NCBI RefSeq assembly: GCF_003050705.1
Contig: NZ_QAOG01000006.1
Coordinates: forward strand, 266,078 to 330,077
Reading direction: 5' to 3'
DNA length: 64,000 bases
Source: Sphingomonas aurantiaca
GTDB taxonomy: Bacteria; Pseudomonadota; Alphaproteobacteria; Sphingomonadales; Sphingomonadaceae
Each line of letters begins with the position of its first letter. Position 1 is the stretch's first letter. The translations under genes and the position numbers were made by a program. Of the stretch, positions 27,601 through 35,925 are shown piece after piece. The notes beneath the pieces are model-generated. The model saw nothing but the letters and a program-made list of their open reading frames with translations, was not told the DNA's origin and searched no databases.

Positions 27601-29415
27601 CCAAGACCGGTTCAGCCCGAATTGCCCTTCTGGCTGACCGCCGCCGGCAACATCGAAACCTTCGCGGCGGCGGGCGCGATGGGCGCGAACCTGCTGACGC
27701 ACCTGCTGGGCCAGACCGTCGACGAGCTGGTCGAGAAGATCGCCGCGTATCGCCATGCCAGGGCAGCGGCCGGGTATCCCGGAACTGGCCATGTCTCGCT
27801 CATGCTGCACAGCTTCGTCGGTCCGGATGCCGACGCCGTACGCGATACGGTGCGCGAGCCGCTCATCGCCTATCTGCGCAGCTCGGCCAGCCTCATCAAG
27901 CAATATGCCTGGTCGTTCCCCGCCTTCAAGCGTCGCCCGGGGATGGTGCAGGCGAACGACATCGATCTCGCCGAGCTCGGCGAGGACGAGCTCACCTCGG
28001 TGCTCGAGCATGCATTCGAACGTTATTATGCCGATGCCGGGCTGTTCGGAACGCCGGCGACCTGCGCCGCCATGGTCGCGCGCGTCGCACAGGCCGGCGT
28101 CGACGAGATCGCATGCCTGATCGATTTCGGCATCGCCCCGGAGGTCGTGCTCGATCACCTCCCCTGGCTCGATCGCGTCCGTAGCGCCGCAGCGACCGAC
28201 GAAACGCGCGACGAAACGATCGCAGGCCTGATCCGCCGCCACGGCGTTACCCATCTCCAATGCACGCCGTCGATGGCGCGGATGATGCTCGACAGCGGAG
28301 TCGCGGCGGCAGCGTTTGCCGGCTTGCGCCACGTGATGATCGGCGGGGAAGCGTTCGCTCCGACGCTGGCGCGCGATCTGGGCGCGGTGACGACTGCGCG
28401 GATCACCAACATGTATGGCCCGACGGAAACCACGATCTGGTCCGCGACCGATGGCGTCATTCCCGGCAACGAAGACGCATTGCGACTTGGCCGGCCACTC
28501 GCCAATCAGGAGATATACATTCTCGATTCACGCGGTGCACCGGTGCCGCCGGGGATGCCGGGGGAGATCGTCATCGCCGGCCGTGGCGTCGCGCGCGGCT
28601 ATCTTCACCGCCCCGAACTGACCGCCGAACGGTTCGTCCCCCACCCCTTGTGCAAGTGCGAGCGCGCCTATCGTACCGGCGATCTCGGCCGCCACGAGCC
28701 GGACGGCCGGATCGCATTCCTCGGCAGGCTCGACCATCAGGTCAAGGTGCGCGGCCATCGGATCGAACTGGGCGAGATTGAGAGCGCCCTCGCCGAACAG
28801 GGCGAGGTCGCCCAGACGCTCGTCGTGGCGCGCGAGGACAGTCCGGGCGACGTACGGCTCTGTGCGTATATCCTGCCGCGGCCCGGGCAGACGGCAGACG
28901 TGGCCGCGCTGCGAGAACGCCTCCGCGCGCGACTGCCGGAGTTCATGGTGCCTTCGCACATCACCCTGCTCGACAGCTTTCCACAAACGCCCAATGGCAA
29001 GGTCGATCGCAAGGCACTGCCGGCACCGGCTGCCGTGAACGACGACGTGCCCGCGCCGACGGCGGCGCCGTTCGCGGCCCCCGCGGACGGAAGCGAAGCC
29101 CGGGTGGCGGCGATCTGGCGCGACATCCTCAGGCTGCCACGCGTGGGAGCCAGCGACAATTTCTTCGATCTCGGCGGCCATTCGCTGCTCGCCGTCCAGC
29201 TGCATCGTCGCCTGCGCACGGAGATGGCGCCGACGCTATCGATCACCGACGTCTTCCGGTTTCCCACGGTCGCCAGCCTGTGCGCGCATATCGACGGCGT
29301 CACCCCAAAGGACTCGGCGCTGGACCGGGTACAGGACCGTGCGCTCCGGCGCCTCGCGGCACTGGGCCGGCGGCAACCGCCGGTCGCGCGTGTCCTGATG
29401 AACGGGGAGGAATAG
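24649..29415 (+). CDS. NRPS: formyltransferase - condensation remnant - A(LLM insertion) - PCP
   Basis: A 1588-residue protein starting at a GTG that overlaps the upstream stop (GTGA). Domains in order: formyltransferase-like (about 38-205; N120, H122 and D158 match the Asn-His-Asp site of methionyl-tRNA formyltransferase and of LgrA), its C-terminal domain (about 225-330), a degenerate condensation-like segment without an HHxxxDG motif (about 345-585), the first adenylation half with TSGSTGRPKG at 746-755 and FDIS at 788-791, a luciferase-like FMN monooxygenase inserted at about 826-1170, the second adenylation half (NMYGPTETT at 1254-1262, NGKVDRKAL at 1449-1457), and a carrier protein with its phosphopantetheine Ser near 1512 (LGGHSLL). 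By hand alignment to GrsA the specificity code is about D-I-L-S-M-G-M-I-W-K, close to glycine codes. It likely loads, formylates and perhaps hydroxylates glycine. The insertion is of the MupA/Atu3671 type. Confidence 0.9.
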   Translation: MSGDRLDRSPFAHNGPFPHAAPPPRHRGDEPHECVLIGDESLLIECGRTLLRRRWGIAAVISISPAVSAWARANDLPLCADPAALLHRMGATRVDYLFSIANLVVLPQAVLDLCRIAAINYHDGPLPTYAGLNTPVWALLNGEDSHGVSWHIMTTGIDRGAILRESAIPIEDHDSAFTLNSKCFAAGVESFEALLDDLAVRGIQPVPQAAGKRTYYGRSARIPAAGLIRWNRAAIQIARLVRALDFGTHANPLVTARAVIDGETIIILSATATGATSTLPPGTIVRVETGRILVATTTVDLAIDRLADRTRCSLDMPVAVERFGLAEGRRFDVLDDAAAAELGRLDAAMAPHEGFWRARLAAVVGFDLSPVGVGSPRPPNAAPVALDRRLPAASATAPRTAQVAAALCFFARLCDRSDIVLGYANPVLMAQIDSGHGQCARQVPLAVPIAFDKSFDDTCAATGADIRELHRHIGFLTDLVARAPELRAPSGMRARDIMPVAVVEVDTLDDARPLDGTQLMLALEPSGNACRWLYDATHFSAEAIATMHDRFAGLLAAALANPEGPVSQLPLLTAEERQRVLFDWNATAMPVADDRCLHDLIVEQARRTPDAIALVCHDEMLSYHALDAQSNQLARFLIERGVAPGILVGLFLERSLALVVALLAIHKAGGAYVPLDPAYPADRIAYMIEDARMPVVLCTGHVRDQLPAIDAIAIDLDAVAPQIAVQSDTSLAPRAAPGDLAYVIYTSGSTGRPKGVMVEHRNVVNFCTGIDAGIGAPGTLLAVTSLSFDISVLELCWTLTRGFTVVIHAGDPADAMSVAPARQRPMDFSLFYFSSAANDAKLGKYRLLLEGAKFADTHGFAAVWTPERHFHAFGGLYPNPAVTSAAIAAVTEHVQIRAGSVVLPLHHPVRVAEDWAMVDNLSNGRVGISFAAGWQPDDFVLRPDSFADAKQVMLREIDVVRRLWRGETVAFDGALGKPVAVGTQPRPVQPELPFWLTAAGNIETFAAAGAMGANLLTHLLGQTVDELVEKIAAYRHARAAAGYPGTGHVSLMLHSFVGPDADAVRDTVREPLIAYLRSSASLIKQYAWSFPAFKRRPGMVQANDIDLAELGEDELTSVLEHAFERYYADAGLFGTPATCAAMVARVAQAGVDEIACLIDFGIAPEVVLDHLPWLDRVRSAAATDETRDETIAGLIRRHGVTHLQCTPSMARMMLDSGVAAAAFAGLRHVMIGGEAFAPTLARDLGAVTTARITNMYGPTETTIWSATDGVIPGNEDALRLGRPLANQEIYILDSRGAPVPPGMPGEIVIAGRGVARGYLHRPELTAERFVPHPLCKCERAYRTGDLGRHEPDGRIAFLGRLDHQVKVRGHRIELGEIESALAEQGEVAQTLVVAREDSPGDVRLCAYILPRPGQTADVAALRERLRARLPEFMVPSHITLLDSFPQTPNGKVDRKALPAPAAVNDDVPAPTAAPFAAPADGSEARVAAIWRDILRLPRVGASDNFFDLGGHSLLAVQLHRRLRTEMAPTLSITDVFRFPTVASLCAHIDGVTPKDSALDRVQDRALRRLAALGRRQPPVARVLMNGEE

Positions 29416-29418
29416 CCG

Positions 29419-32400
29419 GTGTCACCCGACCATCACGGTTTTCATGCCCCCGCGACCGCGCTCGCGACCGACATCGCGATCGTCGGCATGGCAGGCCGGT
29501 TTCCTGGTGCGCCCGACCTCGTGAGCTTCTGGCGCAACTTGCGCGAGGGCGTTGAGTCGGTCACGACCTACAGCGACGCGGATCTTCTCGCAGCCGGCGT
29601 TCCCAAACACCTGCTCGACGATCCGGACTATGTCCGGGTGGGTGCACCACTCGCCGACATGGAATTGTTCGATGCCGCGCTGTTCGGACTCACGCCGCGA
29701 GAAGCTGCGATCATGGATCCGCAGCATCGCCATTTCCTCGAATGCGCGTGGGAGGCGATCGAGAATGCCGGATACGACACCAGCCGCTTTCCGGGGCCCG
29801 TCGGCGTCTTCGCCGGATCGGGACACAATGCGTACCTGCCCTATAATCTGCTCAGCAACCCCGATCTGGTCCGCTCGACGGGCATGTTCATGTTGCGGCA
29901 TACCGGCAACGACAAGGATTTCCTGACGACCAGGCTTTCCTATCTCCTCAATCTCAAGGGCCCCAGCGTCGCCGTGCAGACTGCCTGCTCGTCGTCGCTG
30001 GTCGCGATCCATCTTGCGGCGCAGAGCCTGCTCGCGCTCGAATGTGACATGGCGCTGGCCGGGGGCGTCACGATCGAACTGCCCCATCGCCACGGCTATC
30101 TGCATGAAGACGGCGGCGTGACGTCGCGCGACGGCCATTGCCGGCCGTTCGACCGCGACGCGAGCGGCACGGTGTTCGGCAGCGGCGTCGGCATGGTCGT
30201 GCTGCGCCGGTTGAGCGACGCGATCGAGAGCGGCGACCATATCCATGCCGTCATCAAGGGGTCGGCGATCAACAATGACGGCTCGGGCAAGGTTGGATAT
30301 TTCGCGCCGAGCGTCGACGGCCAGGCGCACGCGATCATGGAGGCGCTGACGATCGCGGGGGTCGCGCCCGACACGATCAGCTATGTCGAAGCGCATGGCA
30401 CGGGTACGCCCGTCGGCGATCCCATCGAAGTCGCGGCGTTGACCATGGCATTCCGGTCCGGGACCGCCGACACCAACTTTTGCGCGATCGGCTCGCTCAA
30501 GGGCAATGTCGGGCATCTGGACACGGCCGCTGGCGTCGCCGGCGTCATCAAGGTGGCACTCGCGCTGAGCGAGGGCGAACTGCCGCCATCGATTAACTAT
30601 TCCGCGCCGAACGACGCCTGCGGCATGGAGGATGGTCCGTTTTACGTGGCAAGCGCGCTGCGCCCCTGGACCAGCACGACGAAAGCTCCGCTTCGCGCCG
30701 GTGTAAGCTCGCTGGGTGTCGGCGGCACGAACGCGCATCTCATCATGGAGCAGGCGCCGCCGCGCCGGGCTGCACCGCCGGTGGATCGCCCCCAGCTGCT
30801 GGTGCTTTCTGCGGCCAGTGAAAGCGCACTCGACGCCGGCGCGGTCGCGCTTGCCGACCATCTCGCGCTGCATCCCGAGCAGGATCTCGGCAGCGTCGCC
30901 TACACCCTGGACGTTGGCCGCAAACGTCTCCCCTATCGGCGCTCCGTCGTTGCGACGACGCGCGAAGCCGCGATCGCAGCGCTTCGTGGTTCGAACGGCG
31001 CCAGGCCGCATGCGCCACAGGGGCCGGCGAGCGCACGCAGCATCGCGTTCATGTTTGCCGGCGGCGGCGCGCAGCATCCGAACATGGGCCTGGGCCTTTA
31101 TCGCAGCGAAGCCGTGTTCCGCGATGCGGTGTGCCAGTGTCTCGATCTCCTGGGCGGCCAGCAAGGATCGGACCTTCGCACCGCGCTTTATCCGCCGCCT
31201 GCCCGGGAAGCCGAGGCCGCGGCGGCGCTTGAGCGACCATCGATCGGCCTGCCCGCTCTCTTCGTCATCCAATATGCGCAGGCGAAACTGTGGCAGTCCT
31301 GGGGCGTCGTTCGGGCCGGAATGATCGGTCACAGCATGGGCGAATATGTGGTCGCTCATCTGGCTGGCGTCTTCACGCTCGGCGATGCGCTCCGGCTCGT
31401 GCAGCGCCGCGGCCAGCTATTCGAGCGGCTGCCGCCCGGTGCGATGCTGAGCGTACCGCTCGGTGTCGATGACCTCGCGCCGCATCTGCCACCGGTCGTA
31501 TCGATCGCCGCGATCAACGGCGAACGCGCAACCGTCGTCTCGGGCCCGGTCGAAGCGATTACCCAGCTTCGCCTGAAATTGCTCGAGATCGAGACGCCGA
31601 GCTCGCTGTTGCGGATCAACGTCGCGGCCCATTCGGCGATGCTCGAACCGATGCTGCCGGCATTTGCGGAATTTCTCGCCACGATCCGGCTTCACCCCCC
31701 CAAACTCGCCTTCGTCTCGAGCCTGACGGGACGCTGGGTTACCGCCGATCAGGTGCAGGACCCAGCCTATTGGGTGCGTCACTTGCGCGAACCGGTCCGC
31801 TTCCATGCCGGACTTGCCTGCCTGCTCGACGGTAACGATCACGTGCTGCTGGAGGTCGGACCCGGACGGGTCCTGGTCGGCCACGCGTTGCAGCACCCAA
31901 GCCGCGCGAAGACGACCGCCGTGATACCGTCGTCGCGCCACGTCGATGACCCCGTCGACGACGCGGTGCAGATGCTCGACGCGCTGGGGCGGTTGTGGGC
32001 TGCCGGCGCGCCGGTCGACCTCGACTGTCTCCATGCCGGCACCGCGCGGCTGCGCGTCCCGCTGCCGACCTACCGTTTCGATCATGTCAGGCACTGGATC
32101 GAGCCTGGCCGCGGCGCCGCCGTCGCCGAGGTTGGCGATCCGCAGCAGCGCCGAAACGATATCGCGGACTGGTTCTACTGCCCGTCATGGATCAAGACAC
32201 AGCCCGCGCCGGACGCCGATAGCTGCCACACCACCCTGATCTTCGCCGACCGGTGCAAACTCGGAACCCGTTTGGCAGAGGCCGCCCGCTTGCGCGGCGA
32301 CGCGGTCGTCATGGCGCACGCCGGTCGCAGCTTCGCGCGTCTTAACGATGACGAATATCGCATTCGCTGCGATGTGCCTGAGGATTACGCCCGCCTGATT

Positions 32401-35400
32401 GCCTCGCTGGCAACCGATGGCAAACTGCCCGACCTCATCTATCATCTCTGGTCCGTCACGGGTGCGCAAGCCGAACGCGACCCTATGAAGTCGGTCGATA
32501 CGACGCTGGCGCTGGGGTTCTACAGCCTGCTCTACCTTGCGCAGGCGATCGGCGCGGACGATGCGTCGCACGCAATCGACCTGGTGGTCGTATCGGACGG
32601 CATGCAGCGCGTGTGCGACGAGCAGGCGCCCTCGCCGACCAAGGCCACGCTGCTCGGACCTTGCCGGGTCATCCCACGCGAATTGCCCAATATCCGCGCG
32701 CGCTCGGTCGACGTCTGTCTGCCTAGCAGCGGCTCGGCGAGCGAGGCGTGGCTGATCGACGCGCTGCTGGCCGAACCTTATGCCGAGGACCACGCCGAGA
32801 CGGTGGCGCTGCGCCACCGCGAGCGCTGGGTACAGCAGTTCGCGCCCGCTCGCCCGTCTCGCCGTGACAAGGCGCCACCGCGGATCAAGCCGGGCGGCAC
32901 CTATGTCATCACCGGTGGCCTGGGCGAAATCGGACTGGCGCTCGGACAGCACCTCGCCGCTACCGCCAAGACGCAGATCGGACTCGTCGCGCGGAAGTCA
33001 TTGCCGCCACGCGAGCTTTGGCCTGCAATGCTCACGGATCGCACCCGCGATGCTCGCGACGTGCGGTGCGTGCGCCAGATCCTGGCGATGGAACAGTCGG
33101 GCAGCCGCGTCCTCCTCGTCACCGCCGACGTTGCCGACCGCCGTGCCATGCAAAAGGCGATCCGCGACGTACGTGCTGCCTTCGGTCCGATCCACGGCGT
33201 CTTTCACGCAGCCGGAATCCTCGACGACGGGCTCATTCAGCTGAAGGACGCCACGGGCGCCGCGCGTGTGCTGGCGCCCAAGGTACACGGCACGCTTTCG
33301 CTGCACGCCGCACTCGCCAAGGAAACGCCCGACTTCGTCATGCTGTTCTCGTCGGTCAGCGCATCGCTCGGTGCCGCGGGACAGGTCGATTATGCCGGCG
33401 CAACCGCGTTTCTCGATGCCTTTGCCCAGTCCGAGGCGCTCAAGGATAGTGGTACCGTCGTCGCGGTCGACTGGTCGCAATGGCAGGATATCGGCATGGC
33501 CGCGGCGCTCGCGCGTGGCGGGCTGTCGATCGATGTCATCGGCGACGATGCCGGCACGGCGTCTGATTACCCGCTACTCGACACGCGCCTTAGCAGCCCC
33601 CGCGAATATCGGTTTGCGACCCGGTTCAACGCCAGGCGCCATTGGCTGCTCGACGAACACCGCGTCCTCGGCGACGGCAAGGCACTGATCCCCGGCACAG
33701 GGTTTATCGAGATCATTCGCGCTGCGGCGGATACGATCCCGCGCACCAACAGCGGCGCGCCGGGCATACAGGACGTCCTCTTCCTGGAACCGTTTTTCGT
33801 CGAGGACGACGCCGACCGCGACCTCCACCTTCATTTCAGTCGTGGCGCCGACGATATGTGGCAGTTCGAGCTGACCAGCCAGTCATTGGCTGGCGCCACG
33901 GTCGCGCATGTTCGCGGGCATCTGAGCCACGCGGCTTTTGCAGATCCAGACCGGCTGCCGATCGCCGCGATCCGCGCGCGGTGTCGCGGGCGGGCGGCGA
34001 TCGTGCCGTCCGCGCACATGAAGTTCGGTCCGCGCTGGGCAAACGTGGCCGAGATCGCTGTCGGCCAGAGCGAAGCCCTGCTGACGCTCGCCCTGCCCCC
34101 TGCTTTTGCGGCGGACCTCGATACGCCCGGCATCCACCCGGCGCTGCTCGATCTCGCGACCGCAGGCGCGCAGATGATATGCCTCGGTCTCGACCCGGCA
34201 CGCGATTTCTTCGTTCCGGCCTCCTATGCACAGATCCGCCTATACAGCCCGATGACCGCGACGATGGTCAGCCATGTTCGGCTGCTGCCAGAGGCCTCCG
34301 GCGCAGACGTTGCGTGCTACGACGTGACGATCAGCGACGTCCACGGCCTCGTCATCGCGGACATACGCGAGTTCACGATGGTCCGAGTGCAGGGGCGGAC
34401 CATGGCTGCACCGGAACCGGCAGTGCCCCTGGCGCGGGCACCAACGTGTCGTGGAAACTCGCCGACCCGCGCTTCCACGCACTCTACTGGCATCCGCACG
34501 GACGAGGGGATGGCCGTGATCGACTGCCTGCTGGCGCAGTCGCTGGGCCCGCAGATCGTCGTCGCGCCGCAGGACTTCGTCGCATCGCTGGCGGCCGCGC
34601 GGACGCCGTCGGCGGTTTCGCGCGGCGCGGCCCGCGACGGCGGTGGAGCGGGTGATGACGATCCCGGTCGGACGGCAATGACGAAGACCGAAGGCCTGAT
34701 CGCGGACATGTGGCGCGATATGCTCGGGGTCGACCGGCTGAGCCCGGCGGATAATTTCTTCGATCTGGGCGGGCATTCGCTGCTTGCGGTTCAGTTCATC
34801 AACAAGCTGCGCAAGCGGCTCGGCGTTCCGGTCCCAGTTACCGCGCTGATCGAGACGCCGACGCTGGGTGCGCTCGCGGCGCGGTTCGAACCGGCAGCCT
34901 CACCCGGCCTGACAGACGATGAGGGATCGGCCGCGCGACCCGCTGGCCTGGGCCGGGACGCGGTGATGATTGCCGGCGGCGGGCGGGCGACACCCTTATT
35001 CCTGGTCCATGACGGGCTCGGCGAGATCCTGCTATATCGAACGCTCGCCACCAGGATCGGCGATGAGAGACCGATATACGGGCTTCAGCCCGAGGTGCGC
35101 GCCGACGGGAGCTTCATCCATACCGCTATCGCCACGATGGCGGCCGCGCATATCGTCAAGATCCGGCAGGTCCAGCCCAAGGGCCCCTATCTGCTCGCCG
35201 GCCTGTGCGCCGGCGGCGTCATCGCGTTCGAGATGGCCCGCCAGCTCGAGGATCTCGGCGAAGCGGTCTGGTATGTCGGGATCATCGATGCCGCCGATGT
35301 CGAGGCGCGCGAGCGGCCCTTCTTCGTGGCGCGGTTGCGCTTGAAGCGGTTCGCCGCGCTGTTGACCGTGTCCCGTCTTTCCGATTTGGCAACGGTCAGC

Positions 35401-35925
35401 CGTGAGATCACGGCCAAGGCCTGGCGATTCCTGCGCTACGAGCATGAGGATTGGCGCCACCGTCGGCGCATGCAGCGCCAGGTGAACGATCTTCGTGCCC
35501 CCCCGGGTCATTCGACCGCCGCGATTGCGGAGGGAACGCCGCGGATCACCTTCCTCGACCTGTACAAGATCGCGCACCGCCAGCACCGCCCGCACGGGTT
35601 GCTGCATAACGCGCACGTCGTCCTGTACCGTGCCCAGGCCGGGACCGGGGCTCCCGACGACATGCCCTTCTCCGAGCAGTTCAGCGACTGCGCGCTCGGC
35701 TGGGGCGCGCGGGTCGCGGATGGCGTGGAGATACTGACGGTGCCGGGCGGCCATGTCAGCGCGCTGCAGGAACCCAACGTCGCCACGCTGGCAGAGGCGA
35801 TCCGCGAAGGACTCTATACCGGCTTGTCACGCGGGCGGTCGCATTCGATCACCGCGCCCTCCCCCGCGGTGGCCGAGAGTGACGACCGCCCCTCCCGCGC
35901 ATTGGCGGAAATGGTGGAATCGTGA
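29419..35925 (+). CDS. Type I PKS: KS-AT-KR-DH-ACP-TE
   Basis: A 2168-residue protein starting with GTG, preceded by GGGGAGGA. Ketosynthase: Cys190 (TACSSS), His326 (EAHGTGT), His366 (GNVGHLD). Acyltransferase: Ser639 (GHSMGE), with VAAHS at the specificity position, suggesting malonyl-CoA. Ketoreductase: TGGLGEIG near 1165, Ser1312 and Tyr1325; the usual Asn four residues after the Tyr is Thr1329. Dehydratase: His1414 and Asp1578, placed after the KR, an unusual order. Acyl carrier: Ser1787 (LGGHSLL). Thioesterase: Cys1930 in LAGLCAGG where Ser is usual, with His2112. One round of extension of the NRPS-bound unit, reduction and dehydration would give a short unsaturated acid. The stop overlaps the next glycosyltransferase (GTGA). 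Confidence 0.92.
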   Translation: MSPDHHGFHAPATALATDIAIVGMAGRFPGAPDLVSFWRNLREGVESVTTYSDADLLAAGVPKHLLDDPDYVRVGAPLADMELFDAALFGLTPREAAIMDPQHRHFLECAWEAIENAGYDTSRFPGPVGVFAGSGHNAYLPYNLLSNPDLVRSTGMFMLRHTGNDKDFLTTRLSYLLNLKGPSVAVQTACSSSLVAIHLAAQSLLALECDMALAGGVTIELPHRHGYLHEDGGVTSRDGHCRPFDRDASGTVFGSGVGMVVLRRLSDAIESGDHIHAVIKGSAINNDGSGKVGYFAPSVDGQAHAIMEALTIAGVAPDTISYVEAHGTGTPVGDPIEVAALTMAFRSGTADTNFCAIGSLKGNVGHLDTAAGVAGVIKVALALSEGELPPSINYSAPNDACGMEDGPFYVASALRPWTSTTKAPLRAGVSSLGVGGTNAHLIMEQAPPRRAAPPVDRPQLLVLSAASESALDAGAVALADHLALHPEQDLGSVAYTLDVGRKRLPYRRSVVATTREAAIAALRGSNGARPHAPQGPASARSIAFMFAGGGAQHPNMGLGLYRSEAVFRDAVCQCLDLLGGQQGSDLRTALYPPPAREAEAAAALERPSIGLPALFVIQYAQAKLWQSWGVVRAGMIGHSMGEYVVAHLAGVFTLGDALRLVQRRGQLFERLPPGAMLSVPLGVDDLAPHLPPVVSIAAINGERATVVSGPVEAITQLRLKLLEIETPSSLLRINVAAHSAMLEPMLPAFAEFLATIRLHPPKLAFVSSLTGRWVTADQVQDPAYWVRHLREPVRFHAGLACLLDGNDHVLLEVGPGRVLVGHALQHPSRAKTTAVIPSSRHVDDPVDDAVQMLDALGRLWAAGAPVDLDCLHAGTARLRVPLPTYRFDHVRHWIEPGRGAAVAEVGDPQQRRNDIADWFYCPSWIKTQPAPDADSCHTTLIFADRCKLGTRLAEAARLRGDAVVMAHAGRSFARLNDDEYRIRCDVPEDYARLIASLATDGKLPDLIYHLWSVTGAQAERDPMKSVDTTLALGFYSLLYLAQAIGADDASHAIDLVVVSDGMQRVCDEQAPSPTKATLLGPCRVIPRELPNIRARSVDVCLPSSGSASEAWLIDALLAEPYAEDHAETVALRHRERWVQQFAPARPSRRDKAPPRIKPGGTYVITGGLGEIGLALGQHLAATAKTQIGLVARKSLPPRELWPAMLTDRTRDARDVRCVRQILAMEQSGSRVLLVTADVADRRAMQKAIRDVRAAFGPIHGVFHAAGILDDGLIQLKDATGAARVLAPKVHGTLSLHAALAKETPDFVMLFSSVSASLGAAGQVDYAGATAFLDAFAQSEALKDSGTVVAVDWSQWQDIGMAAALARGGLSIDVIGDDAGTASDYPLLDTRLSSPREYRFATRFNARRHWLLDEHRVLGDGKALIPGTGFIEIIRAAADTIPRTNSGAPGIQDVLFLEPFFVEDDADRDLHLHFSRGADDMWQFELTSQSLAGATVAHVRGHLSHAAFADPDRLPIAAIRARCRGRAAIVPSAHMKFGPRWANVAEIAVGQSEALLTLALPPAFAADLDTPGIHPALLDLATAGAQMICLGLDPARDFFVPASYAQIRLYSPMTATMVSHVRLLPEASGADVACYDVTISDVHGLVIADIREFTMVRVQGRTMAAPEPAVPLARAPTCRGNSPTRASTHSTGIRTDEGMAVIDCLLAQSLGPQIVVAPQDFVASLAAARTPSAVSRGAARDGGGAGDDDPGRTAMTKTEGLIADMWRDMLGVDRLSPADNFFDLGGHSLLAVQFINKLRKRLGVPVPVTALIETPTLGALAARFEPAASPGLTDDEGSAARPAGLGRDAVMIAGGGRATPLFLVHDGLGEILLYRTLATRIGDERPIYGLQPEVRADGSFIHTAIATMAAAHIVKIRQVQPKGPYLLAGLCAGGVIAFEMARQLEDLGEAVWYVGIIDAADVEARERPFFVARLRLKRFAALLTVSRLSDLATVSREITAKAWRFLRYEHEDWRHRRRMQRQVNDLRAPPGHSTAAIAEGTPRITFLDLYKIAHRQHRPHGLLHNAHVVLYRAQAGTGAPDDMPFSEQFSDCALGWGARVADGVEILTVPGGHVSALQEPNVATLAEAIREGLYTGLSRGRSHSITAPSPAVAESDDRPSRALAEMVES

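Noticed and set aside
25867..28332. 821-codon open frame antisense to the NRPS gene
   Set aside because: High GC leaves long open frames opposite real genes; composition is Arg/Asp/His-rich with no recognisable domain, while the sense strand has clear catalytic motifs.
29422..31359. 645-codon open frame antisense to the PKS
   Set aside because: Opposite strand of the ketosynthase and acyltransferase domains; no motif and unnatural composition.
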